Assembly (NCBI RefSeq): GCF_000814765.1
Contig: NZ_JWIC01000004.1
Span: 496,001 to 560,000 of the forward strand
Direction of reading: 5' to 3'
Origin: Pseudoalteromonas luteoviolacea
Lineage (GTDB): Bacteria; Pseudomonadota; Gammaproteobacteria; Enterobacterales; Alteromonadaceae
Length of the DNA: 64,000 bases
This document shows, one piece after another, positions 7,780-17,271 of this stretch. Each line of letters begins with the position of its first letter. The first letter of the stretch is position 1. A program made the position numbers and the translations under genes. The notes under the pieces are model-generated. The model worked only from the letters and a program-made list of their open reading frames with translations. It had not been told where the DNA came from and searched no databases.

Positions 7780-9531
7780 ATGAGGTGCGTTATTTACACG
7801 CTTAGGCCCTATCAAAAAGAAGCTGTCGAAAACACGATTGCGCATTTTAGAAAAAGTAGCAAACCAGCTGTGATTGTACTGCCGACTGGTGCAGGAAAAA
7901 GTTTGGTTATTGCTGAATTAGCGAGAGTGGCGAAACGAAAAATTTTAGTGCTAACCCATGTGAAAGAGCTGGTTGAACAGAATGCTCAGAAATATGAGAG
8001 TTATGGCCTCAAGGCGAGCATATTTTCAGCAGGCTTAAATAAAAAAGAATTAGACCAACAGGTCACTTTTGCATCGGTTCAATCTTTGGCTCGAAATTTA
8101 GAGTTGCTAAATACTTTTTACTCACTAGTTATTATTGATGAATGTCATCGCGTCAGTGGTGAAGAAGATAGTCAATATATGCAGGTAATGAAACGTTTAA
8201 GAGAGTTTAATGCTGATCTTAAATTGTTAGGCTTAACCGCAACACCTTATCGACTCGGCTTAGGTTGGATATACCGTGAACATTATCATGGCTTTGTCCG
8301 TGGTGAAAAAGACAGTCCATTTAATAAATGCATATATGAATTACCACTACGCTACATGATCAGTAATGAATATCTGACTCCTCCTAAAAAAATAGATCCA
8401 GCAATAGAAAATTATGACTTTGGTGCATTAAAACCTGACAGTTTTGGGCGATATAGTGAAAGTGATATGAATAGCCTGCTGAGCACGCACACACGTGCTA
8501 CAAAAAGTATTATTGAGCATGTGTTAAATGAGGCTGAGTCTCGTCAAGGTGTCATGATATTTGCTGCAACGGTATTACATGCCAAAGAAATTGTTCGTTA
8601 TTTGCCAAGTGCCGAAACCGAGCTGGTGATCGGTGATACGGACAATAAGCTGCGCGATAATATTATTACACGATTTAAAAATAAGGAAATTAAGTTTCTC
8701 GTAAATGTATCTGTATTGACAACTGGATTTGATGCCCCTCATGTCGATTTTATTGCCATATTGAGACCGACCGAATCGGTAAGTTTATACCAGCAGATAG
8801 TGGGTAGGGGACTGCGTTTAGATAAAGGTAAAAAAGATTGCTTGGTGATTGACTACGCGGGCAATGCGTTTGACCTTTTTCATCCTGAAGTGGGTACGGT
8901 GAAACCGAACCCAGACAGTGAACCGGTACAAGTAGTATGTCCAGGCTGTGGGTTTGCTAACACATTCTGGGGCAAGCTAGATGAACAAGGTAAGCTGTTA
9001 GAGCACTATGGAAGGCGCTGCCAAGGTGTATTAGAAAATGAAGCTGAGGGTGAGTCTGTTCAGTGTGACTATCGATTTAGGTTCAAAGAGTGCGACCATT
9101 GTGGTGCAGAAAATGATATTGCAGCGAGGCAGTGTTTGAGTTGTGGAGAGGTGATGGCTGATCCTGACGATAAACTTCGTGATGCACTGAATCTAAAAAA
9201 TGCATTGGTTATACGGTGTTGTGGTATGACGGCAGAAGTCATTAAATCAGAAGTGCTGAAAGTGACTTATTTTGATGAAGATGGAGCAGATGCCAGCGAG
9301 GTTTACGACTTTAGTAATAAAGGAAGTAGATTCTATTTTCATAAAAGCTTTGCCAAACGACTTAAAACCGCTGAGCAAGTTGGGAAATGGAATAGCGTAA
9401 ATGAGGTGGATATCACAACTTTAAATGCTCCAGACTTTGTTATTGCTAAGCAACATAAAAAATATGGCTGGCAAATCATTGAAAAGATTTTTGATTATAA
9501 GGGTGGATTTAGAGTTGCGGATAAAAGCTGA
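7780..9531 (+). CDS. radD: Superfamily 2 ATPase/helicase RadD
   Basis: 583 residues (E. coli RadD/YejH 586). N-terminal TLRPYQKEAVENTIAHF, Walker A PTGAGKSLVIAE (about 38-49), DECH box IIDECHRVSG, motif III LGLTATPYRLG, motif VI QQIVGRGLRLDKG. The C-terminal part has zinc-finger cysteines CPGCGFANTFWG and CDHCGAENDIAARQCLSCG. It matches E. coli RadD in all these blocks. RadD is known to act in double-strand break repair and to stimulate RecA-mediated strand exchange, with SSB as a partner. The ATG at 7780 follows GAGAGG and gives the family-like N-terminus. A perfect hairpin follows the gene. Confidence 0.93.
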   Translation: MRCVIYTLRPYQKEAVENTIAHFRKSSKPAVIVLPTGAGKSLVIAELARVAKRKILVLTHVKELVEQNAQKYESYGLKASIFSAGLNKKELDQQVTFASVQSLARNLELLNTFYSLVIIDECHRVSGEEDSQYMQVMKRLREFNADLKLLGLTATPYRLGLGWIYREHYHGFVRGEKDSPFNKCIYELPLRYMISNEYLTPPKKIDPAIENYDFGALKPDSFGRYSESDMNSLLSTHTRATKSIIEHVLNEAESRQGVMIFAATVLHAKEIVRYLPSAETELVIGDTDNKLRDNIITRFKNKEIKFLVNVSVLTTGFDAPHVDFIAILRPTESVSLYQQIVGRGLRLDKGKKDCLVIDYAGNAFDLFHPEVGTVKPNPDSEPVQVVCPGCGFANTFWGKLDEQGKLLEHYGRRCQGVLENEAEGESVQCDYRFRFKECDHCGAENDIAARQCLSCGEVMADPDDKLRDALNLKNALVIRCCGMTAEVIKSEVLKVTYFDEDGADASEVYDFSNKGSRFYFHKSFAKRLKTAEQVGKWNSVNEVDITTLNAPDFVIAKQHKKYGWQIIEKIFDYKGGFRVADKS

Positions 9532-9546
9532 TTGAAGCGTAGGGCG

Positions 9547-9574
9547 AAGTCGCAGCTCGCGTTAGCTGCGACTT
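9547..9574. terminator. Hairpin between convergent radD and rraB-like genes
   Basis: A perfect 11-bp inverted repeat AAGTCGCAGCT / AGCTGCGACTT with loop CGCGTT in the 50-bp gap between the two convergent stop codons. There is no strong T run on either side. Confidence 0.6.
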
Positions 9575-9581
9575 AACTGAT

Positions 9582-9926
9582 TCACTCTTCTTCCGCCATC
9601 AGGCCCCAGCCGTCGCCATAACCTTCGTGTCCATTTGCGATTGATTCTAAGTATTGCTCTGTTTGGTTAAGTAATTCATGTGCAGGCACCATGGTCACAG
9701 TGGTTAATACTTCCCAAACACCTGTATCAGGACATTTTCCTAATTTGGTTTGTGGTGCCAAGTCATCTTTACTTATGGCATCAATGAATTGCTCAGCATT
9801 ATTCTTTTGCTCAAATAATATATAAAAATCAATTTTTTGCATTTGCGACAGATCGATACCAGCGGCTGCGATCTCAGATAACAGCTGACCATTGTCATCA
9901 TTTGGAAATTGCATATCATCACTCAA
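9582..9926 (-). CDS. rraB: Ribonuclease E inhibitor RraB-family protein
   Basis: 114 residues. The sequence shows the DUF1260/RraB pattern: N-terminal NDDNGQLLSEIAAAG, a central strand IDFYILFEQKNNAEQFI, WEVLTTVTMVP, and the C-terminal QTEQYLESIANGHEGYGDGWG, where the YDGWG-type ending is characteristic. RraB binds the C-terminal scaffold region of RNase E in E. coli and modulates degradosome composition. This version is shorter and less acidic at its end than E. coli RraB (138), so family membership is firmer than the exact orthology. It is monocistronic and convergent with radD. Confidence 0.75.
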   Translation of the reverse strand: MSDDMQFPNDDNGQLLSEIAAAGIDLSQMQKIDFYILFEQKNNAEQFIDAISKDDLAPQTKLGKCPDTGVWEVLTTVTMVPAHELLNQTEQYLESIANGHEGYGDGWGLMAEEE

Positions 9927-10083
9927 TTAGTAAAATTGTGCTTATTGTCCGTTATCCTAGCTGAAATAAAAAGCGTCATTGGTAAATTTTTGTCGAGAAA
10001 TGGGGATTGCCTGTGATAGTTTGAATGTCTTGTGGTGTTTAATTTGACCACTGTGTACTGAAAGTTAAATTAAAAGGGTTTGT

Positions 10084-11805
10084 GTGCCACGTATTATTCT
10101 TTATTTGATTATTCTACTTGCCTCTATTCACCCTGCATATGCGAGTGAACAGCTGCTCATTGAAGCCATTGAGGTACACTCTGAAAATGAGCAGGTCGAT
10201 GAAAATATCGCATTATATTTAAAAAAATATCAAAGCAAGGTGTTCTCCCATCGTCAAAAAAAGGCGATGAATGCGGATGTCCGCTTGGCGCTTCAAGCCT
10301 TGGGTTATTATGAATTTAGCACTGAGATTGAGTTCTCTAGTCATTCACAACAATTAAGCGTGCAGGTGGCACTTGCTCCCCCTTTTCGCTGGCACAGTGT
10401 GGACGTACGTCTTCTTGGTGCAGCCGGCACGGATCCGGTTATACAAACGTTTTTAAAGACACTGCCGATTAAAGTCGGTGATGAAATCAGCCATGATCTA
10501 TACGGTGCTGCAAAAAATCAAATAGAGAGTATCTTACTGGAGCGGGGATATTTTGATTTTATATGGCAAGAAAGTCGATTAGAGATTAATCAAGCTTTGA
10601 AGCAAGGTGCAGCGAAATTATATTTAGAGTCGGGCCCAAGATATATGTTCGGCGAATTAAAACTATCAGGGCAGTCAAAAGCGGCTCGCTTTATCACAGA
10701 GTTGGCGACATTTGATCAAAATACCGAGTATGATGCAAAAAAATTGAGCGATTACAGTATTGCATTAAATGAGACGCCTTATTTTGCCAGTGTGACCGTT
10801 TACCCATTGTTAAAAGAACGTCATAAAGGAAAAGTCCCTATTCGAGTCGACGTGACAGATAGACCTGCCAATAGCTTTGAAGTTGGTGGAGGTTACAGCA
10901 CCGATCTTGATGCAAAGTTTAGATTCAAATGGAAAAGGCCATGGGTGAATCAATTTGGGCACTCATTTGAAACAGATCTGAATTTGTCTGAACGAAAACA
11001 AGATATAACCAGTGCATATACAATTCCGGTTGGCGATCCTAATGATGATCTTTGGCGTGTATTAGGTGGCTATCAATTACAAGATGACTTGACGGAGGGA
11101 GTGAAACTCACCGCATGGAATGTCCAGTTACAGCGCCAATGGGTATTTGACAGTGGCTGGGTTAGAACTGCATTTTTGAAGCGAGAACATGAACGAAGTG
11201 AGCAAACAGGACTGTTACTCGACACTGAAATGTTATTACCCGGAGTGAGTTATGCACGAAAAAGGAGCAAAGGGGGCATGACTCCTTTTTGGGGAAGTGA
11301 GCAGCTATTTACAATTGAAGTTGCACATAAAAGTGTTATCTCATCAACCTCATTGACAAAAGTTCGTTGGAAACAAGCTTGGCTTAGGAGCTATAAAGCC
11401 CGACATTTAATTTTACTCAGAGCGGAGTTAGGCGCATTAGTTGCGAAAGAGTTTGATGGCACACCGCTCAATATGCGCTTTTTTGCTGGGGGTGATCAAA
11501 GTATACGGGGCTTTGCATTTCAATCGATTTCTCCAAAAGGCCCACAAGGCGAGTTATTAGGTGCAAAATATTTAGTCACGGCAAGTTCTGAATACAACTA
11601 TCAGTTTTTACCAAACTGGCGTGCAGCCATATTTGTAGATGCTGGCACGGCAACCAACGATTTTGAAGAGAGGTGGTCTGTGGGGGCTGGATTTGGCTTT
11701 CGCTATATTACGCCATTTGGTCCTGTTCGTGTAGACCATGCTTGGGGGCTGAGTAAGCCCAGTAAAAGTACACGGTTGAGTATTGTGATAGGGCCAGAGA
11801 TATAG
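10084..11805 (+). CDS. tamA: Outer-membrane translocation/assembly protein TamA
   Basis: 573 residues (E. coli TamA 577), GTG start preceded by AAAGGG. A signal peptide (1-20) ends AYA-SEQ. Three POTRA-type domains fill about 24-260, followed by a 16-strand Omp85 barrel with the conserved MRFFAGGDQSIRGFAF (lid-lock motif RGF) and a C-terminal aromatic-rich end. TamA in the outer membrane pairs with TamB to move proteins and probably phospholipids across the envelope. The stop codon overlaps the tamB GTG by one base (TAGTG), so translation is coupled and the two products are made together. Confidence 0.93.
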   Translation: MPRIILYLIILLASIHPAYASEQLLIEAIEVHSENEQVDENIALYLKKYQSKVFSHRQKKAMNADVRLALQALGYYEFSTEIEFSSHSQQLSVQVALAPPFRWHSVDVRLLGAAGTDPVIQTFLKTLPIKVGDEISHDLYGAAKNQIESILLERGYFDFIWQESRLEINQALKQGAAKLYLESGPRYMFGELKLSGQSKAARFITELATFDQNTEYDAKKLSDYSIALNETPYFASVTVYPLLKERHKGKVPIRVDVTDRPANSFEVGGGYSTDLDAKFRFKWKRPWVNQFGHSFETDLNLSERKQDITSAYTIPVGDPNDDLWRVLGGYQLQDDLTEGVKLTAWNVQLQRQWVFDSGWVRTAFLKREHERSEQTGLLLDTEMLLPGVSYARKRSKGGMTPFWGSEQLFTIEVAHKSVISSTSLTKVRWKQAWLRSYKARHLILLRAELGALVAKEFDGTPLNMRFFAGGDQSIRGFAFQSISPKGPQGELLGAKYLVTASSEYNYQFLPNWRAAIFVDAGTATNDFEERWSVGAGFGFRYITPFGPVRVDHAWGLSKPSKSTRLSIVIGPEI

Positions 11806-14800
11806 TGAATCAGTTTGATGTTTTTTCCGTATTAAAGCGCAAGTGGGTGGCAGTACTCAGCTGCATAATTTTGCTTCTGCTTTTGTTAATAAAAACGCAC
11901 TTAGGTAACCGAGTGGCGATAGCCCTAGTGACAAGTTGGGTTCCGGGGTTACACGTTGCACTGGATTCAGGAAGGCTCCTCTCTGGCGGGCTAACTAATA
12001 TTAGCTATGAGACGCAGGGGGTATCTATATCGATTAATGATATGCGTTTGACAGTGAGGTGGTTTGATTGCGCGACCTTGTGTATCAGCTTAAAAAGCAC
12101 AGGTATCAAGGTTTCTGTTGCTGGAGCATCCTCGACAAAGGACGAAAGTGTTGATTCACCTACCTCCGGTAGCGTTAATGAACAAACCAATAGTTATCTG
12201 TCATTACCTGTGTCGATAGGTATTGAAACGTTGTCAATTGAGACAATTGATGTGGATACTGCCAATATGGCGTTGGTGGTGGATGACTTCGAATTTACGG
12301 CGCTGGGTAAAGGTGACAAGTTAAATGTGTCGCAGTTGAGCGCACAGTCAGTGGAAGTTAAGTCAGTACAAGCATCCGTGAATAACGAGTTGAATATACC
12401 AGAGCAACTGGCACCTATGGTGCTCCCTGACATCTTTTTCCCGCTTAACCTTGACGTAAATAAGGTGCTGTTATCGAGGTTTATGTATTTAGCACCTGAA
12501 CAACAGCCAATAGAGCTCAATGAGCTGAGTCTTGCAATGAAGGTTGATCACCAATTAGTTCAAATTGAGCAATTTGAGCTGACGCATCAAGACTTTTCTT
12601 CGTATATCGACTTGCATGTTAATTTGGGTACGTACCGTGTTGAGGGGGTTGCGGGATTTGGTATGCCTGCGGGGGCTGCCGTTATGGTTGTGAAGGGGAA
12701 TATGGATCAATTGTCGCTGCATGGGCGGGCGTCTGGTCATGTTGATGCGAAGTTGGATTTACAGATATCACCAACTGCCCTAAATTGGCCCTATCAGGTA
12801 GAGGCGCAATTATCAAATGCCGCGATAGCCGAGGTGGGGGAGTTGACTCAATTCACAATTGTAAGTGATGGTGACTTAAATAACTATCGCGCGCAAGTGA
12901 AAGGCACGATAGATGCTTCTGAGTCATTAGGCCGTTCGGAACGGGTATCGATAGAGGCTGCTGCGTTGGGGAGTTTATCCCAGTTAAAAGTAGAGAGCTC
13001 GCGTATTGCGATGGGGGAAGCTTTCACTGAATTAGCAGGACAAATATCATGGCAAAATGGTTTACAGGCAAACGCACAGGGGGCGTTATTTGAGCTGCCT
13101 CTACCAAACCTTGGCCTGAAGCGCAGCGCAGCGCTATCCGGTCAATACGATGTTGCGCTTTCATCGCTTGAAGACAGCTGGTTGATGAAGATAAATGAAC
13201 TCGATCTACACGGGGTAATTGCAGATATGCCATTGAATATTTCAATCAGTGGTGATGTGAATGATCAATACATCGGTAAGTTAAAGCGCGCGGAAGTACA
13301 GTATGGGAATAGTTCAATTAAGGTGACAGGGAGCTTAGCTGAAGAAGTTGATTTAAAGTTGCAGGCCAACATCAATCATAGTGCAAATACCGTGTTGCCC
13401 GTTAATGCAGTACTGGGTGGACATGTCAAAGTTGTGGGCAGTGTGTTTGAACCGTTTATTGATCTCAACTTGGCAATAGATCAAATAAGTACTGCTGACT
13501 TTTCATTGCAGCAAGGCAATATTGTCGCGCAATTAGATAGTAAAAATAACTATCAAAGTAATATTGAATTGTATGCTTCTGATGTTGATTTTAGTCAGCT
13601 TAATAATGCGAAGCTACGGTTTGAACTTCGGGGAGATCGTGCCGCGCACGATGCATCAATTGTGTTTGGTAATATGCAACGCTCATTTTCGGCAAACGTA
13701 TCAGGTCACATTGATAAAGACATTTGGCGAGGACAAGTAGAACAAAGTACATTTGAGTTTGATGCGCTTAATGGCGAGTTAGCAGAACCTGTTTCGCTTA
13801 AAGTGGGCTTGGCACAATTAGCGATCGCAGATCACTGCTGGCGGTTTAATCAAGGTCAAGCATGCCTTAAAGCTCAGGTGAGTGAGCAGCAGGGCGATGC
13901 CCAATTACGTTTAGAGCATATAGCTTTGCAGGACACACAAAAGTGGATTGGTAATGGCGTAACCCTCGATGGTGAGCTTAATGGCCATGCAAACGTGAGT
14001 GTATTAAAAGGTGATATTGACGATTTCAATAGCCAACTTCAAGTGAACCAAGCGCGTATCACCATCGTACCCTCAGATGAAGTCGTGCAGAATACTGGTG
14101 GGTTACCAGCTAGGACAATGAATATAGATGAGTTCAAAGTATCGGCTAGCGGCACGATGGATCAGTTACAAACACAATGGCATGTTGAATTTGAAAAATT
14201 AGGACTGTTTAAAGGTGAGCTGTCATTTGCGGATTTGCAGCAAGAAAAGCACGCATCGGGGTACATTGAGATTGATGGGGTAAATCTACATGAGTTTACC
14301 CCACATGCACGCACTCTCACATGGCCCGACATTGATTTAACAGGTGAGATCGATGGCCGTGTCAATTTTTCTGGTGATGTGCTCGATCCTATTTTTTCTG
14401 GTCAGCTGAGGGCGAAACAAATCAGTGTACAGTCTAGTTATTTGCCATTACAGGTAACACAGCTAAACCTCTCAGCTGATTTCATAGATCGCCAAGTTAA
14501 AGTGTTAGGAGACTTAAAAACACCTCAAGAAGGCATGGGGCAGTTGGCAGGGGATATTAATTGGCAATCTGGCTTGCAGTTTAATGCGAATATGAAGGGC
14601 AGAGAACTGTTGTTGACTCCGATGTCTGGGGTACAAGTGGCTATCTCACCAGACTTAACGGTTAAGTATGAACGGCAGCTACTCGACTTGGCTGGGGAGG
14701 TCGTGATCCCGTTTGCACGATTTACCCTTGATACACTGCCGGAGGGGGCTGTATTGGTGAGTGATGATCAAGTGATTGTTGATGACCTTGCAACTAAGGA

Positions 14801-15536
14801 TGACGAGCTCTTTGTTGATTACCAAACTGATGTTGATATTAAATTGCTCGATGATGTGCGGATCTCAGCGCTTGGGCTCGATGCCTATTTGACTGGCGCA
14901 TTGGATATTGAGCGCCAATCTGGTAATGCACTATTAATGGGGGGAGAAGTCTCTTTGCGGGAAGGGAAGTTTACGGCATTTGGTCAAGATCTCATCATTG
15001 AGCAAGGGCTGCTAGGTTTCAATGGCGCACCGGATAAGCCGTATTTGAATATACGTGCAATTCGTAACCCTGATACGACAGCCAATGACGTGATTGCCGG
15101 GGTAATGGCAACGGGCAGTGTCACATCGCCGCACTTAACCATTTTTTCAGAGCCGGCTTTGGATCAAGCACGGGCGTTAGAGTATTTATTAAATGGCGAA
15201 CCTCTTGGCGCGAGCGATGGCTCAAGTAATACGCTACTAGCACAGTTTTTACTTGCGAAAGGGATTGATAAAAGTAAAGGACTGTTTACAAAAGCTGGAA
15301 AAAAGTTAGGATTGAGAGATATTAATTTAGCAGCAAAAGGAAGTGGTGACGATACACAGGTAGAGCTTTCAGGTTACATTACACCGAGCGTACAAGTTAG
15401 CTATCGAGTCGGGGTGTTTGCTTCGCTGAGCGAGATTGCAGTACGTTATCGAATATTTTCAAAGCTTTACATAGAAGCGACTAGTGGTCTATATGATAGT
15501 ATTGATCTGTTGTATAAGTTTGATTGGGGTGATTAA
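11805..15536 (+). CDS. tamB: Translocation/assembly module subunit TamB
   Basis: 1243 residues (E. coli TamB 1259). One N-terminal signal-anchor helix (about 15-32) is followed by a very long repetitive beta-rich (beta-taco) region and the conserved DUF490/TamB domain at the end (about 900-1243), with LREGKFTAFGQDLIIEQGLL, the AIRNPD segment, TGSVTSPHLTIFSEP, ALEYLLNGEPL and a C-terminal YEFDW-like YKFDWGD. TamB spans the periplasm from inner-membrane anchor to TamA and belongs to the AsmA-like bridge proteins linked to lipid transport. The GTG start overlaps the tamA stop, and its TAA overlaps the ATG of the next gene (TAATG). Confidence 0.92.
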   Translation: MNQFDVFSVLKRKWVAVLSCIILLLLLLIKTHLGNRVAIALVTSWVPGLHVALDSGRLLSGGLTNISYETQGVSISINDMRLTVRWFDCATLCISLKSTGIKVSVAGASSTKDESVDSPTSGSVNEQTNSYLSLPVSIGIETLSIETIDVDTANMALVVDDFEFTALGKGDKLNVSQLSAQSVEVKSVQASVNNELNIPEQLAPMVLPDIFFPLNLDVNKVLLSRFMYLAPEQQPIELNELSLAMKVDHQLVQIEQFELTHQDFSSYIDLHVNLGTYRVEGVAGFGMPAGAAVMVVKGNMDQLSLHGRASGHVDAKLDLQISPTALNWPYQVEAQLSNAAIAEVGELTQFTIVSDGDLNNYRAQVKGTIDASESLGRSERVSIEAAALGSLSQLKVESSRIAMGEAFTELAGQISWQNGLQANAQGALFELPLPNLGLKRSAALSGQYDVALSSLEDSWLMKINELDLHGVIADMPLNISISGDVNDQYIGKLKRAEVQYGNSSIKVTGSLAEEVDLKLQANINHSANTVLPVNAVLGGHVKVVGSVFEPFIDLNLAIDQISTADFSLQQGNIVAQLDSKNNYQSNIELYASDVDFSQLNNAKLRFELRGDRAAHDASIVFGNMQRSFSANVSGHIDKDIWRGQVEQSTFEFDALNGELAEPVSLKVGLAQLAIADHCWRFNQGQACLKAQVSEQQGDAQLRLEHIALQDTQKWIGNGVTLDGELNGHANVSVLKGDIDDFNSQLQVNQARITIVPSDEVVQNTGGLPARTMNIDEFKVSASGTMDQLQTQWHVEFEKLGLFKGELSFADLQQEKHASGYIEIDGVNLHEFTPHARTLTWPDIDLTGEIDGRVNFSGDVLDPIFSGQLRAKQISVQSSYLPLQVTQLNLSADFIDRQVKVLGDLKTPQEGMGQLAGDINWQSGLQFNANMKGRELLLTPMSGVQVAISPDLTVKYERQLLDLAGEVVIPFARFTLDTLPEGAVLVSDDQVIVDDLATKDDELFVDYQTDVDIKLLDDVRISALGLDAYLTGALDIERQSGNALLMGGEVSLREGKFTAFGQDLIIEQGLLGFNGAPDKPYLNIRAIRNPDTTANDVIAGVMATGSVTSPHLTIFSEPALDQARALEYLLNGEPLGASDGSSNTLLAQFLLAKGIDKSKGLFTKAGKKLGLRDINLAAKGSGDDTQVELSGYITPSVQVSYRVGVFASLSEIAVRYRIFSKLYIEATSGLYDSIDLLYKFDWGD

Positions 15537-16354
15537 TGCGCTATTTGAGCTATTTGCTCGTTGCATTGTTTTGTTGCACAACGTTTGCAGCAGACACGAA
15601 GTATGTGAGGGTAACAGATGGAGCTCATCCTTATGTTTTAGAATTAATCGAACTGGCTTTATCTTATGAAAAAGCGCCGTACGAACTAACATACATAAAG
15701 AATATTCCTACACAAAGCCGCGCAATTCGATTGTTAGGTAAAGAAAACGGCATTGATATTTTTTGGTCTGTAACCAGCTTTGAAAGAGAAAATATGGCCC
15801 GTGCTATTCGGTTTCCGATTGTAAAAGGGTTACTCGGTTATCGTATTTTGCTCATTAATGAGTCACAACAGCGTCGGTTTTCAAATTTAAGCCACATTTC
15901 ACAGCTGCAGTCATTTCACTATGGGCTGAGGCATGATTGGCCTGATCATGATATTTTTGTTGATAATAAACTCTCTGTAAATGCATTTCATACCCTATCT
16001 GGTGCGCTTAATATGCTTAAATCAGATCGCTTTGATGCGATACCAATCAGTGTATTGGAGTTGCCTGATATTTTGCGAGGGTATAAGACATTCGCCGAAC
16101 AGCAGCTACTACTTTACTACCCATCGGCCGTTTATTTTTTTGTTGATAAAGAAGATCATGAACTGTATTCAGCGTTGCAAAGCGGATTGGATAAGGCTTT
16201 AAAAGATGGCCAATTTGATAAATTATTTTCGCTTCATTTTGCGAAACTAATTAACGACCTGTCACTGGAAAAGCGCAAGCTGATTGAACTGAAAAACCGT
16301 CGTTTGCCACCGAGTGCACCTACAGATAATCCACAGTTATGGTATAAAAAGTAA
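15536..16354 (+). CDS. Periplasmic solute-binding-like protein
   Basis: 272 residues. A signal peptide (1-18, ending TFA-AD) is followed by a fold consistent with family 3 extracellular solute-binding proteins: two lobes, with KYVRVTDGAHPYVLELIELAL near the start and LDKALKDGQFDKLFSLHF near the end, a common SBP_bac_3 ending. No ABC permease or ATPase adjoins it. The ATG overlaps the tamB stop by one base, so it is the third cistron of the tam operon. In related bacteria such stand-alone proteins are often annotated as transporter substrate-binding proteins; the ligand is not predictable. Its co-translation with tamB suggests an envelope role. Confidence 0.7.
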   Translation: MRYLSYLLVALFCCTTFAADTKYVRVTDGAHPYVLELIELALSYEKAPYELTYIKNIPTQSRAIRLLGKENGIDIFWSVTSFERENMARAIRFPIVKGLLGYRILLINESQQRRFSNLSHISQLQSFHYGLRHDWPDHDIFVDNKLSVNAFHTLSGALNMLKSDRFDAIPISVLELPDILRGYKTFAEQQLLLYYPSAVYFFVDKEDHELYSALQSGLDKALKDGQFDKLFSLHFAKLINDLSLEKRKLIELKNRRLPPSAPTDNPQLWYKK

Positions 16355-16355
16355 C

Positions 16356-17234
16356 ATGATAAAAGCGAGTTCTATTGTATTGAGTACAGCTGTATTGCTG
16401 ACAGGGTGTATGCAGCAGAAAGAGGAGCCTGAAACGCCTGTGCGTGCTCCCGCTGAAATTATTAACACCGCCCCAAGCAGTGTATGGCAAACAATTGATA
16501 ATAATAATGTGCTTCGAATTGAGCTAGAAAGCGGTTATGTATACGTTGAACTCAATACTCAACTTGCGCCAAATCACGCAAAGAATATGAAATTGCTAGC
16601 ACAGGAAGGGTTTTATGCTGGACTCAGTATATATCGTTTTGTGGAGGGCTTTGTCGCGCAGGGAGGAGACCCTACAGATAGCAAAGTGCCCGTTTTGGCA
16701 AATAAACGTATCGATGCAGAGCTGTCTTATAAAACAGATAAACGATTACCCATTATGGCGCTAGATGGATCTGATGGCTATGCGATCCGTACTGGTTTTC
16801 TTAATGGCTTTGCCGTGGGGCAAAATCATGGAGGCACAAAGACATGGATGACACATTGTACGGGAACGTTTGCCATGGCACGCGGGAATGAAATAAACAG
16901 TGGCGGTACAGAATTTTATATCACACTTTCTCCGCAACGTTATCTAGATCGCAATATCACCGTGTTTGGCCGGGTATTGGAGGGCATGCAGCATGTGCAG
17001 CAGCTACAGCGTACAGCTGTGGAGGATAGGCCTTTTAACCCAATCACAGGAGTGAATGTATTAAGTGATATTGCCGCACAAGACCAGACTGTGTTTGAGT
17101 ATTTACAGACAGATTCGGCTGAGTTTGAGGAGCTGGTGGCTGCAAGAACAAATCGTCCAGAGCCTTGGTTTAAGTTTACGCCTAACTACGTGGATGTGTG
17201 TGCTATCAGTGTACCGACTAGAAGACAACGATAA
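16356..17234 (+). CDS. Lipoprotein cyclophilin-type peptidyl-prolyl isomerase
   Basis: 292 residues from the ATG at 16356, one base after the previous stop. The upstream in-frame ATG at 16314 would place 14 residues before the signal peptide, so it is rejected. A lipobox LLTGC puts the lipidated cysteine at residue 18. The cyclophilin domain (about 45-235) has IYRFVEGFVAQGGDPT, holding the catalytic Arg and the Phe/Gln pair, GTFAMARGNEINSGGTEFYI, and TVFGRVLEGM. An insertion (about 125-175) is longer than in PpiA/PpiB. It probably assists folding of envelope proteins at the membrane face. As the fourth gene behind tamA-tamB it is likely part of the same assembly unit. A strong terminator follows. 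Confidence 0.88.
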   Translation: MIKASSIVLSTAVLLTGCMQQKEEPETPVRAPAEIINTAPSSVWQTIDNNNVLRIELESGYVYVELNTQLAPNHAKNMKLLAQEGFYAGLSIYRFVEGFVAQGGDPTDSKVPVLANKRIDAELSYKTDKRLPIMALDGSDGYAIRTGFLNGFAVGQNHGGTKTWMTHCTGTFAMARGNEINSGGTEFYITLSPQRYLDRNITVFGRVLEGMQHVQQLQRTAVEDRPFNPITGVNVLSDIAAQDQTVFEYLQTDSAEFEELVAARTNRPEPWFKFTPNYVDVCAISVPTRRQR

Positions 17235-17244
17235 ATATAAAAAG

Positions 17245-17270
17245 AAAGTGCCGCAATGCGGCACTTTTTG
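17245..17270. terminator. Bidirectional terminator between tam operon and queF
   Basis: Stem AAAGTGCCGC / GCGGCACTTT with loop AAT, with T runs on both strands. It lies between convergent stops at 17234 and 17272. Confidence 0.9.
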
Positions 17271-17271
17271 A

